In this document: positions 37,755 to 46,194 of the stretch, piece after piece | Numbering within the stretch: position 1 is the stretch's first letter | Layout of the letters: each line of letters starts with the position of its first letter | Origin: an uncultured Clostridia bacterium | GTDB taxonomy: Bacteria; Bacillota; Clostridia; Christensenellales; CAG-917 | NCBI GenBank assembly: GCA_944358385.1 | Contig: CALVQW010000003.1 | Span: forward strand, 62,001 to 126,000 | Reading direction: 5' to 3' | Length of the DNA: 64,000 bases | Notes under the pieces: generated by a model | Told to the model about the DNA's origin: nothing | Database searches by the model: none | What the model saw: the letters and a program-made list of their open reading frames with translations, nothing else | Translations under genes and position numbers: made by a program

Positions 37755-37967
37755 ATGCTTGTATCGCATGGATATGTCATCAAAGAATTCGGAAGCATAG
37801 ACGAGGTTTCCGAATACATCGAAAAGCAACTCACTCAACACAACCTTTCCTACGCGAAGGTCTACGACCACACCGAAAACAAAATGCGTGTGGTCGTATA
37901 TCAGTATCACACCCTCTACACCGAAGTGTTCATCATACACGACGACTACGAATTAAGGAGAATCTAA
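37755..37967 (+). CDS. Small protein of the PcfJ cluster
   Basis: 70 residues after AAAGGAGAAATT. Sequence such as IDEVSEYIEKQLTQHNLSYA gives a short helix followed by strands (MRVVVYQYHTLYTEVFII). No family is recognised. It starts 16 bases past the PcfJ stop. Confidence 0.55.
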   Translation: MLVSHGYVIKEFGSIDEVSEYIEKQLTQHNLSYAKVYDHTENKMRVVVYQYHTLYTEVFIIHDDYELRRI

Positions 37968-37968
37968 T

Positions 37969-38253
37969 ATGTCCAACTATTTCAGAATTACGGTTTATCA
38001 CCCTGTACACAACATCTCGGCAATCATGGACTCGAACGGAAAGTTCGAGAAACTCTGGCAATTTTCCGCCCACCTTGTCGCGAAAGGTTTCAAAATCGGA
38101 AGCGTCTCAGGTGCCGACAACTTCTCGGAAGGCAACATTCCGATGAACGACGTCCCTACTGACACTATCCTCTTACGCGCCTGCGCCCAAGGTCAACCGA
38201 AAATAAACGGCAACACAATAACCGTTCGCAACAAATATTATAACACGAACTAA
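37969..38253 (+). CDS. Small protein of the PcfJ cluster, unknown
   Basis: 94 residues, ATG 37969 one base after the previous stop, with AAGGAG 6-8 bases upstream. The N-terminus (YFRITVYHPVHNISAIMDSN) is strand-rich. No family recognised. It is the last gene of the plus-strand cluster. Confidence 0.55.
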   Translation: MSNYFRITVYHPVHNISAIMDSNGKFEKLWQFSAHLVAKGFKIGSVSGADNFSEGNIPMNDVPTDTILLRACAQGQPKINGNTITVRNKYYNTN

Positions 38254-38343
38254 TAGTTGCCAATCCAACAAGAAAAGGATTTTCAGGCAATCTTATTTTG
38301 ACACATTATTCCTGTTGCAATCCTAGCAAGTACATTTGCGTTT

Positions 38344-39234
38344 TTAGCGCCTTTCTTTTGACAAATTTTCTGCATAATTGTCTTCTTCTTTTTGCTTGCC
38401 GTGACGAAACAACTTGTGAAACCAATCTGGTACTAAATATGCTTGCTTTCTATAATCAAAAATCTCCACTTGCAATTCTTCTATCTCGTCCCATAATTCC
38501 TCGGGAGAATGTTTCTCTTCTATACTCTCAATATGCAGATACAAACTGTTTCTACTTTTAACATCTTCGCACAATTTTTTAATCGCATTATAAAGAAAGG
38601 TAGCTACTGGAACAAGCGTTGAAAGAACCGCCACCATTACCCAAACGTTCATTCTTTGTAAAATTGCATTTATTACTATGCCAATAATAATTGCGGCAGA
38701 CATTATTATTAGCACAACCAAATATGTTTTTTTTGCAGACATCTCCCATCTTATATTTTGTTTTTGACATTGATAGACAGCCTCCTCATATGGAAGAGCG
38801 GAAAAATCCGAGTACCAATCATGAAAGGACTCATCATTTCGTTTATCGAATCTTTTCATCAGCTTAAGCCTTTCATACAAACTTAATTTTTGGGGATAAA
38901 TATACTTCTTGCAAGAGTTTTTTAAACCGAAAACAAATTCATCAAAGTACTGCTGCATTCCTGCCCCATAAAATTTCCATTTCTTGATTCTTGTTCGAAT
39001 AAATTCCGACACTATCAAGCAAAGAAATGACGCAAAAATTAAACATCCGTTTAATATATCTATGTCAAATAATGATAAAACTACATTTATTGCGACCGGC
39101 ACCGCTACAGAAGTTACTACTAAAAATACTGACAATATTTTCCCTACCGAATAGCAATTATGCGCTGTCTTTTGTGCAGCCACCAATCCAGGCATGTTTT
39201 GTCTTTCAAATATTTCTTTACTTCTCCTATCCAT
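38344..39234 (-). CDS. CBASS effector with four membrane helices (S-4TM type)
   Basis: 296 residues. ATG 39234 is chosen over TTG 39255; GGAGGAGAG lies upstream and the start overlaps the CD-NTase stop by 8 bases. Two helix pairs are visible, near residues 33-54 and 61-78, and near 175-197 and 203-224, separated by a charged region of about 100 residues. This matches the S-4TM/SLATT-like predicted pore-forming effectors that pair with CD-NTases. On phage infection the nucleotide signal would open or assemble the pore and stop the cell. Which nucleotide is sensed cannot be seen. Confidence 0.82.
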   Translation of the reverse strand: MDRRSKEIFERQNMPGLVAAQKTAHNCYSVGKILSVFLVVTSVAVPVAINVVLSLFDIDILNGCLIFASFLCLIVSEFIRTRIKKWKFYGAGMQQYFDEFVFGLKNSCKKYIYPQKLSLYERLKLMKRFDKRNDESFHDWYSDFSALPYEEAVYQCQKQNIRWEMSAKKTYLVVLIIMSAAIIIGIVINAILQRMNVWVMVAVLSTLVPVATFLYNAIKKLCEDVKSRNSLYLHIESIEEKHSPEELWDEIEELQVEIFDYRKQAYLVPDWFHKLFRHGKQKEEDNYAENLSKERR

Positions 39235-40219
39235 ATGTCGGGAACTCTCCTCCAAAAATATCTCCCCAAATATTTAATGCTTTACAATGATTATTTTCTT
39301 TCTCCGCATAATGTGCATCAATTGCTTTATTGTATATAATTTCAACTTTTTGCTTTACGCTTTGTCGTTCCCAATAACTAAGATTATTTATATTACCCTG
39401 TATGTTTTTCGGATCGTAAATATCACTTGTAATTTTATCTTTAACGTATGAAAGCAACCGAATAAACTCTATATCAACATATTTGCTGCAATCATCATAA
39501 CTGCGCTCATAATAATCCAATAATAAACTTTCAGCAACATACCCTTCTAAAGTAACAACTTTTGCACGCTTATTCCAGTATTTGAAAAGCCGAATGGCAT
39601 CAAGAATAATGGTTCCTTTCTTCTCAACAAGTGTTTGAACCCTCTCATTGTCAATTCTCGGATCTGTTTTTTTCCATGCGCCTTTTCCATTTGGTATTAA
39701 ATAATAAGTTCGGCCATCAATTTCAGGTTTAGTAAAAAAGCACGGTACTATATCAAAACTCCATTCTTTAGACTTATAGTTTACTGTTATTGCCTCCCCG
39801 TTTTTTACAACTTCGTTGACTCTTAAATCACATATACCCTTTAATTTTTTCTTTAATTTGCCCAACACCATATTTGAATCTAATTGCCCGTTATCATTTT
39901 TGCATTCTTGTTGAGCAACCGAATCCTTACTTGGATTAATTTTTACATCATTCCATGAATTACAATCGTATGTATTACCCTCCGCGCTCAATCCAAACAT
40001 AATATCCAGATCATCTAATGGACGGCACTTCGTTTTTCTAGAAAATGATCCAAAAAAATAATTGATGCTCTTATATGTTCTAAAAAAATTTATGTCATCT
40101 AAATCCAAAGCGGAAATAAGTTCTGCTCTGTTACTCTTTGCATCGCTTGAAACATTTTTATCCAAGTTAACTGTATTCTTTAAAAATTCTTCAAATGCTT
40201 GATTTACTGTGATGGCCAT
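39227..40219 (-). CDS. CD-NTase (cGAS/DncV-like nucleotidyltransferase)
   Basis: 330 residues. The nucleotidyltransferase site is clear: G57-S58 in FFGSFSRKTK, the D70-x-D72 pair in PLDDLDIM and the third acid D156 in WSFDIVPCFF. The C-terminal OAS-like helical domain begins near residue 200 (LDAIRLFKYWNKRAK). Such enzymes make cyclic di- or trinucleotides on phage infection. With the four-TM effector right behind it the pair forms a minimal two-gene CBASS. No Cap2/Cap3 or HORMA/TRIP13 genes are present. Confidence 0.88.
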   Translation of the reverse strand: MAITVNQAFEEFLKNTVNLDKNVSSDAKSNRAELISALDLDDINFFRTYKSINYFFGSFSRKTKCRPLDDLDIMFGLSAEGNTYDCNSWNDVKINPSKDSVAQQECKNDNGQLDSNMVLGKLKKKLKGICDLRVNEVVKNGEAITVNYKSKEWSFDIVPCFFTKPEIDGRTYYLIPNGKGAWKKTDPRIDNERVQTLVEKKGTIILDAIRLFKYWNKRAKVVTLEGYVAESLLLDYYERSYDDCSKYVDIEFIRLLSYVKDKITSDIYDPKNIQGNINNLSYWERQSVKQKVEIIYNKAIDAHYAEKENNHCKALNIWGDIFGGEFPTYG

Positions 40220-40422
40220 TACTTATCCTCTCAATAGGCTTTTTTTATATTATAAAATAAATTTCAATCTAGTCAATACATCTTGAAATTCAAATTTCTT
40301 CTTGTATCAGTAACAAATGATTTGTTAACTATTTTCAGGTAAAAATAGCGCAAACTAACAACATTTCTGCAAGTTATTATTATGCGCAAATGTTGAAAAG
40401 TAGTGCTTAATAAGTTATTTAG

Positions 40423-40656
40423 TCAATCTTCTATTTCATTAAAATAATCTCTGTCAAAAAATTCGGACAAAGTTATACCTGCACCTTCGCAAAAACTTCT
40501 CACAGTCGAGACTTTCGGACACTTTGTCCTTCCCTTCATCAAGTCATATAATGACGACGGGGATTTCCCACCTTTTAGACAGGTATCACATACATTGATG
40601 CTCTTCTCGCGGCATATCTCATTTATTCTCTTAATAATTGCTTCACTCGTATTCAT
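40423..40656 (-). CDS. Xre-family HTH regulator
   Basis: 77 residues. A Cro/CI-type helix-turn-helix is seen at residues 20-60 (DTCLKGGKSPSSLYDLMKGR, CPKVSTVRSFCEGAGITLSE). It is divergent from the SLOG gene, with operator-like repeats in the gap, so it most likely represses its own and the SLOG promoter. It could also serve the nearby CBASS, 200 bases downstream on the same strand. Confidence 0.85.
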   Translation of the reverse strand: MNTSEAIIKRINEICREKSINVCDTCLKGGKSPSSLYDLMKGRTKCPKVSTVRSFCEGAGITLSEFFDRDYFNEIED

Positions 40657-40665
40657 ACTACCTCA

Positions 40666-40791
40666 TCGTGGGATTTCTTATCGTTATTCCACGATTCAGT
40701 ATAGAAAGAGGACAATTTTTCTTCTCGTGGAATTCCGCGATATTGACAATTAGGTCATCATAATATATGTTATTTTTACGGAATTCCACGA
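40666..40791. promoter_or_regulatory. Operator array and promoter between the Xre and SLOG genes
   Basis: Half-sites of the form TCGTGGAAT recur: TCGTGGGAT at 40666-40674 and ATTCCACGA at 40686-40694; a near-perfect palindrome TCGTGGAATTCCGCGA at 40725-40740; and CGGAATTCCACGA at 40779-40791. A promoter with TTGACA at 40743-40748 and TATGTT at 40766-40771 (17-base spacer) lies between the last two, so a bound repressor would cover it. Confidence 0.8.
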
Positions 40792-40810
40792 AAACATACG
40801 AGTTTATAAA

Positions 40811-41317
40811 TTGGTAACGTGCTTTATTGGACACAGAACTATAACTGCAACAAACGAACTTCGCGAAAGAATCAGAACCGCCGTACTCGACTTAATTGAC
40901 AATCAAGGCGTTGACACTTTCCTGTTCGGCAGCAGGAGCCAATTCGACGAGCTCTGCCTCAAAATCGTCACGGAAATAAAAGAAATCCGCCCTCATATCA
41001 GACGGATTTATGTTCGCGCCGAATACCCTTACATCAGCGCCGACTACGAAAAATATCTGCTAACCTTCTACGACGAAATCTATATACCAGAAAGCATCAT
41101 CCACGCCGGCAAAGCAATCTACATAGAACGCAACCGCCACATGATTGACTCCTCCGACATCTGTTTGATGTATTTCGACAACAAAAATACACTTAATCAA
41201 AATTACAATTCAGGTACAAGAAATATTTACAAATATGCTGTTTTCAAAAAGAAAACAATTGTAAATTTTTATTGCCAATGCAAAATGAAAAGCCGCTTAA
41301 ATCTAAGCGGCTTTTAA
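40811..41317 (+). CDS. SLOG-family protein (DUF1273/YspA-like)
   Basis: 168 residues. The N-terminus VTCFIGHRTITATNELRERI and LFGSRSQFDELCLKIV match the SLOG Rossmann-like fold, which binds nucleotide-derived ligands and is common in prokaryotic conflict systems. The most likely start is TTG 40811, without a ribosome site; transcription from the promoter at 40743-40771 would give a short leader. The last codons lie inside a terminator hairpin. It is paired divergently with the Xre regulator. Its ligand and role are unknown. Confidence 0.72.
   Translation: MVTCFIGHRTITATNELRERIRTAVLDLIDNQGVDTFLFGSRSQFDELCLKIVTEIKEIRPHIRRIYVRAEYPYISADYEKYLLTFYDEIYIPESIIHAGKAIYIERNRHMIDSSDICLMYFDNKNTLNQNYNSGTRNIYKYAVFKKKTIVNFYCQCKMKSRLNLSGF
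41288..41315. terminator. Terminator at the end of the SLOG gene
   Basis: A 12-bp perfect stem (AAAAGCCGCTTA with TAAGCGGCTTTT) overlaps the last SLOG codons. The symmetric A- and T-rich arms let it also serve the convergent hsdR gene. Confidence 0.82.
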
Positions 41318-41374
41318 CAGTGGGCGTTGATTAAAGCAACTATAGCTTAAAGAAAGCGACGGAACAAATCACAT

Positions 41375-44300
41375 CTACGCATTATCGGTCCAAAGTTCAC
41401 ACTGTTGCATAACCGTTTCGATGGCATCGTCGTACTTTTCGGGTGGGTACTTGTATTTTTTCAACAGCCTTTTTACCATTTTGCGCATCCCTGCTCGCGC
41501 TGTTTCCTTCTTCTGCCAGTCAATGGTCCTGTTCTTGCGAAGCATTTCCGTAAGTTCGCGCGTCATGGACACCAAAACTTCGTTTTCGTAGAAATCCTTT
41601 ATATTCTCCGGCTTTGTAAGCGCGTCATAAAAAGCCATTTCTTCCTCGGAAAGACCGAGTTTCTCGCCTTGCTTGCGCAATTCTGCTATCTCTTCCGCCG
41701 CTTTAAGCAACTCTTTGATGACTTCCTCGTTGGTAATCAAACCGTTGTAATAACTGTTCATAAGCAGGTTGATTTTTTCCGAGAAAGTGGTTGCCTGTAC
41801 GATGTTTGTCCTTTTGTATATGGCAATCTGTTCCGCCATAAGTTTACGCAGGATTTCAACAGCGATGTTTTTCTCTTTCATTTTGGCGATTTCTTCCAGA
41901 ACGCTCGGGTCAAACAGGGAGAACTTTTCGCCCAAGTGCTGACTTTCAAACAGATTGATTACGCCTTCGCTCTGAATGCTTGCTTTCAGCAACTCATTTA
42001 TCTTAGCGTTGATTTCTCTCAAAGACAACGGTTTGGCACCGCTGCCCTCCATCGTGATTTTGGTTATACCGGCTCTCACCGCTTCGAAGTATGCGGCCGC
42101 GCGACGTTCTTCGGGCGTGGTCAAACTCGAACAAAGGGAATGCGCCTGCTTTAACAGCAACGCTTCTTTGAGGAACAAATCTTTCTTATCGGCGACCTTC
42201 GGGTCGAGAATAAAGTTAATGCCACCGGTTATGCACTTCGCCATTTTAAGCGCGTTTTCGCTCATGAAATCGGCGAAATCGAAACCGTGCATCAAATCCT
42301 TGCAGACTTGCAACTTCTCCTGAAATTTCGGATATGCGGTCTTTGCGATATCCATATCACCGTAACGGGCGCGGTCACGCGACGAATACTCTTTCATCGC
42401 TTCTTTCAATGCGGACGCAATCCCAATATAATCGACAATCAAGCCGCCCTCTTTATCCTGAAACACGCGGTTGACACGCGCGACCGCCTGCATCAGGCTG
42501 TAACCGTGCATAGGCTTGTAAACATACATCGTGGCAAGCGACGGAACATCGAATCCCGTCAGCCACATATCCACGACAATGGCGATTTTAAGCGGGTCGG
42601 TGTTATCCTTGAACTTGCGCGCCATTTCCTCTTTGTGCGCCTTGTTCCCTATAATCTCTTTCCAATCTTCGGGGTCATTGTTGCCGCTCGTCATAACAAC
42701 ACCGATTTTCTCCGTCCAAGTGGGGCGCAGTTCCAGAATTTTGCGATAGATTTTCATTGCTATCGGACGGGAGTAGGCAACAATCATTGCCTTGCCGGTC
42801 AGAACATTGGCGCGGTACTTTTCGTAATGCTCTACAATGTCCCTGCACAACGAATCTATCGTGGAATCGGCGCCCAACACGCTCTCCAACTGCCCGAGCA
42901 TTTTTTTGCTCTTTTCGATTGTCACGGAATCCGCTTGTTGTTCGAGCAAATCGTATGTGGCGTCGATAAGACGCAACGCGTTTTGGTCCAGTTTCAAATG
43001 AATGACGCGGCTCTCGTAATATACAGGTCGCGTTGCCCCGTCCTCGACCGCCTGCGTCATATCGTAGATGTCGATATAATCGCCGAACACCTCACGCGTG
43101 TTGCGGTCTTTGATGGATATCGGCGTCCCCGTAAACCCGATGAAAGTCGCATTGGGCAGCGCATCGCGGATAATACGCGCGTTGCCCACAACGATATGAG
43201 CCTCTTTCTCGCCTTCTTCGTTCTCGGAAAAAACGACTTTTTCGTCAAATCCGTACTGTCCCCTGTGGGCTTCGTCGGCGATGACAACGATGTTGCGCCG
43301 TTCGGAAAGCGCCTTTTCGCCTTTTTCGAACTTGAACATCGTAGTAAATATGATGCCGTTTGCCGTTCTCCCTTCCAAAAGGCTCTTCAAATGCTCTTTG
43401 CTTTCCGCCTGAACGGGCACCTGCCGCAAGAACTTCGAACACTTGGAAAACTGCATATAAAGCTGGTCGTCAAGGTCGATTCTGTCCGTCATCACTACAA
43501 TGGTCGGGCTGTCCAGGACCTCCTGCAACAAATGCGCATAAAAGACCATGGACAGCGACTTGCCGCTGCCCTGCGTATGCCAGAACACACCGCCTTTCCC
43601 GTCTGTGGCGGTCGCCACGACGGCTTTGTCGACAGCCTTTCTCACGGCGAAATATTGATGATATCCCGCCATTATCTTGTTGAGCTGATGATTGCTCTCC
43701 GAAAAGCAGATAAAGTTTTTTATGATATCCAACAATCGCGCCTGCTCAAACAACCCTTCGTAGAAAGTGTCGAACTGCGCATACGCCGTGTTCTCATAAC
43801 TTCCGTCCTTGGTCTTCCACTCCATAAAGCGATCGAACCCCGAAGTGATTGTCCCCGCCTTGTTGGTCGTCAGGTCGCTGATGACGCAAAAAGCGTTGTA
43901 TACGAACATCGACGGAATGTCGTGTATGTAGTTGCGTATCTGATTATAAGCGTTTTCCGCCCCGACTTCGTCCTTGGACGGGCTTTTGAGTTCCATTACC
44001 ACAAGCGGCAATCCGTTTACGAACAAAACGATATCGGGACGACGGTTGTTCCCATCCTCTATGAAAGTGAATTGATTGACAACTTCGAAAGTGTTGTTTT
44101 TGACCTTTGCGTAATCGATGAGTTTAACTATGGTGGAACGCTCTTCCCCACGATTGAAATACTTGACCTCGACGCCGTCCTGCAAATACCCCATAAAAAC
44201 GGCGTTCTTCTGCACGATACTGCCGCTCTCGAAATCTTTGAGCTTCGCAATCGCTTCCTTTATGGCTTCAATCGGCAGACCCTTGTTGATTTGCACCAGG

Positions 44301-44437
44301 CAATCGAGCAATGTCCCTACCAAAATAGGGCTCGTATAATCACGCGCCATGTCGGGCGCGTAAATATGGGTGTATCCCATCCCTTGCAACAGTTCGATAA
44401 TAGCCTGTTCGTATGTATTCTCGGTAAAGTACATCAT
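41375..44437 (-). CDS. hsdR: Type I restriction enzyme, R subunit
   Basis: 1020 residues from ATG 44437 (AGAGGGG before it). The nuclease motif is D135 in RRPDIVLFVNG and E149-x-K151 in VVMELKSPS. The helicase/translocase core follows: Walker A WHTQGSGKS at 286-294, DEAHR, and the SF2 motif VARVNRVFQDKEGG. HsdR cuts unmodified DNA after ATP-driven translocation and acts with HsdM2-HsdS. It is last in the operon and is separated from hsdS by two extra genes, a TIR protein and a membrane protein. No frame break is seen, so the system appears intact. Confidence 0.93.
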   Translation of the reverse strand: MMYFTENTYEQAIIELLQGMGYTHIYAPDMARDYTSPILVGTLLDCLVQINKGLPIEAIKEAIAKLKDFESGSIVQKNAVFMGYLQDGVEVKYFNRGEERSTIVKLIDYAKVKNNTFEVVNQFTFIEDGNNRRPDIVLFVNGLPLVVMELKSPSKDEVGAENAYNQIRNYIHDIPSMFVYNAFCVISDLTTNKAGTITSGFDRFMEWKTKDGSYENTAYAQFDTFYEGLFEQARLLDIIKNFICFSESNHQLNKIMAGYHQYFAVRKAVDKAVVATATDGKGGVFWHTQGSGKSLSMVFYAHLLQEVLDSPTIVVMTDRIDLDDQLYMQFSKCSKFLRQVPVQAESKEHLKSLLEGRTANGIIFTTMFKFEKGEKALSERRNIVVIADEAHRGQYGFDEKVVFSENEEGEKEAHIVVGNARIIRDALPNATFIGFTGTPISIKDRNTREVFGDYIDIYDMTQAVEDGATRPVYYESRVIHLKLDQNALRLIDATYDLLEQQADSVTIEKSKKMLGQLESVLGADSTIDSLCRDIVEHYEKYRANVLTGKAMIVAYSRPIAMKIYRKILELRPTWTEKIGVVMTSGNNDPEDWKEIIGNKAHKEEMARKFKDNTDPLKIAIVVDMWLTGFDVPSLATMYVYKPMHGYSLMQAVARVNRVFQDKEGGLIVDYIGIASALKEAMKEYSSRDRARYGDMDIAKTAYPKFQEKLQVCKDLMHGFDFADFMSENALKMAKCITGGINFILDPKVADKKDLFLKEALLLKQAHSLCSSLTTPEERRAAAYFEAVRAGITKITMEGSGAKPLSLREINAKINELLKASIQSEGVINLFESQHLGEKFSLFDPSVLEEIAKMKEKNIAVEILRKLMAEQIAIYKRTNIVQATTFSEKINLLMNSYYNGLITNEEVIKELLKAAEEIAELRKQGEKLGLSEEEMAFYDALTKPENIKDFYENEVLVSMTRELTEMLRKNRTIDWQKKETARAGMRKMVKRLLKKYKYPPEKYDDAIETVMQQCELWTDNA

Positions 44438-44490
44438 TAACCCCTCTCTATCACATCTTACATCTGCAAAAGAATTTGTCAATATGCCTA

Positions 44491-45387
44491 TCACTCGGCG
44501 GAACCGCTCTCTTCATAGTAAGTACAGTACAACCACAACAAAGTTTCATAATACATATCCTCATATGTTTCAACTGCCGCATCTGTCATGTTGTCATACA
44601 TCACCCCTTCGGGGTGCTTGCGGCTGTAAATGTTAAGCACCACCTGCTCAACGAACTCCATTACCCAATAGCATACTATATTTTCATCTGCACCACCTAA
44701 ATTTTGCAAATCCCAAATATAGTCAGCAGGTGGATATGATATTGCTTCGTTTTGCGCACCATCCTTTTCTCCAAAAACCTGCCTGAAATAAGCGTCCAAA
44801 TATTTCTCGAAACTATCCTTGTTGTCAACAAATGTAGCACTCGTAAAGGTTGAATTAGTATATACACTCGTGGCGTGCAATTCGTCAAGTTTATACGGCA
44901 GTTGTCTGTATCTTTCAAACCCTCTGTGAAAATATTTTGCTCCGTCGTACAACATATCCCTGCCGAGTTTGTATTCCTTTATATCGTCGCGAAGTTTGGA
45001 AAAGCAAATGTCCACCCATTCGCGTCCTTTAACAATGGGCAAAGTGAAACCGGCTTGTTTCAAAATCTCCGTTTGAAGCTCGGGACTGCAACGGCAGAAA
45101 TTGGTATATATTGCTCTGCTGTGTGTCTCGTGCCTATGCAAATTTACCGCAATAATGCACCATGGCAGATAGTCGCGTTCGTTGCTGTTGTCTAATAGAA
45201 AAATATGCGCCCTTTCTTCCAGTTCCCTCTTCTGTCTGTTCTGCTCTATTTTGGCGATTTCCTTTTCGTGTCGCGTCTGCAACCAATATATCAAAAACGA
45301 TACTGCAACAGTTGCAGCCAAAGATAATATACCGATAACAATTTGGACAATATCTGCTGTTGTCATTTCCATAGACCAAATTTTCAC
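44491..45387 (-). CDS. Single-pass membrane protein paired with a TIR gene
   Basis: 298 residues with one N-terminal membrane helix (IVQIVIGILSLAATVAVSFLIYW, residues about 13-35) followed by a charged coiled coil (TRHEKEIAKIEQNRQKRELEE) and a helical cytosolic domain of unknown type. GTG 45387 overlaps the TIR stop; ATG 45372 is an alternative start. The tight coupling suggests that the two products act together, for example with this protein as sensor or membrane anchor for the TIR enzyme. No family was recognised. Confidence 0.68.
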   Translation of the reverse strand: MKIWSMEMTTADIVQIVIGILSLAATVAVSFLIYWLQTRHEKEIAKIEQNRQKRELEERAHIFLLDNSNERDYLPWCIIAVNLHRHETHSRAIYTNFCRCSPELQTEILKQAGFTLPIVKGREWVDICFSKLRDDIKEYKLGRDMLYDGAKYFHRGFERYRQLPYKLDELHATSVYTNSTFTSATFVDNKDSFEKYLDAYFRQVFGEKDGAQNEAISYPPADYIWDLQNLGGADENIVCYWVMEFVEQVVLNIYSRKHPEGVMYDNMTDAAVETYEDMYYETLLWLYCTYYEESGSAE

Positions 45388-46148
45388 CCTTCTGCTTTTA
45401 GCCTTTTTATAAATTGCCGAGCAAACATTATGGCAATTTCATCACAAGAAAGTTTTCTTGAATCAACGGTTTGAATGTCTGCAACCAACGGATATTTTTT
45501 ACGCAAATCATCGTTGGTAATGTTATGAATAATGGGAAGAACAAGTTTTTGTCCGTTTCTGTTCTGACGATTCAAAAACTCATTCAATTCCTTTTCCGTC
45601 CATTCTCTGCCAAAGAAATTTTGAGATATTACAATGATTGCAAATTCGGACTTTTTAGTCCCTTCCAAAATGCGCTCTTTCCATTTATCGCCCCATTCGA
45701 GAGACTTCCTGTCATAAAAAATGTTGACACCCAATTTTTCGAGCGATTTATACAAATCCTCTACAAAATCCTCCTTGTCTTTGTTTGCATGCGAGAGAAA
45801 AACATCATACTGAGGCAAATTTTTTGCTTGATAAGAAGGAACTGTTTTCTTCGAAATTCCGTTCATTTCATCTATAAAATTTTTATCTTTTGCTATGCTA
45901 CGAAGGCATGATACAAGTTGTGGAAAACTGCTCAGTCCTCTATCAAGCAACAAAAATTGTATCCTGCTTGACAAAGCATGTTTTGTAAGAAACTTTTGGT
46001 GAAATATTTCCACATCATTCATCCAGTCATCAAGTATGTGTCTATTCCCGAAAAGATTTACTGTGTCAAACGAATCAACTTGCTTTGGACTCTTGATTTC
46101 GTTTGCTCTCTCCAAAAGCGCGTTTAGTTGTTCTTCGAAACTACTCAT
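45384..46148 (-). CDS. TIR-domain protein within the restriction operon
   Basis: 254 residues. Residues 1-105 form a helical region of unknown fold. The TIR domain starts at 114 (YDVFLSHANKDK), continues with VNIFYDRKSLEWGDKWKERI and holds the likely catalytic Glu187 in REWTEKELNEFL, spaced as in NAD-cleaving TIR proteins. It lies between hsdS and hsdR with a downstream membrane-protein partner. TIR enzymes commonly deplete NAD+ or make signalling cyclic-ADP-ribose in phage defence. A trigger linked to the restriction complex is inference. Confidence 0.83.
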   Translation of the reverse strand: MSSFEEQLNALLERANEIKSPKQVDSFDTVNLFGNRHILDDWMNDVEIFHQKFLTKHALSSRIQFLLLDRGLSSFPQLVSCLRSIAKDKNFIDEMNGISKKTVPSYQAKNLPQYDVFLSHANKDKEDFVEDLYKSLEKLGVNIFYDRKSLEWGDKWKERILEGTKKSEFAIIVISQNFFGREWTEKELNEFLNRQNRNGQKLVLPIIHNITNDDLRKKYPLVADIQTVDSRKLSCDEIAIMFARQFIKRLKAEG

Positions 46149-46194
46149 GGCTAATCTCCTTTGCTATGTTACCCACTCTCCTAACTATACAATT

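Noticed and set aside
34876-38253. A full conjugation module
   Set aside because: Only PcfK/PcfJ-type accessory genes are seen; no relaxase, coupling protein or type IV secretion genes were found.
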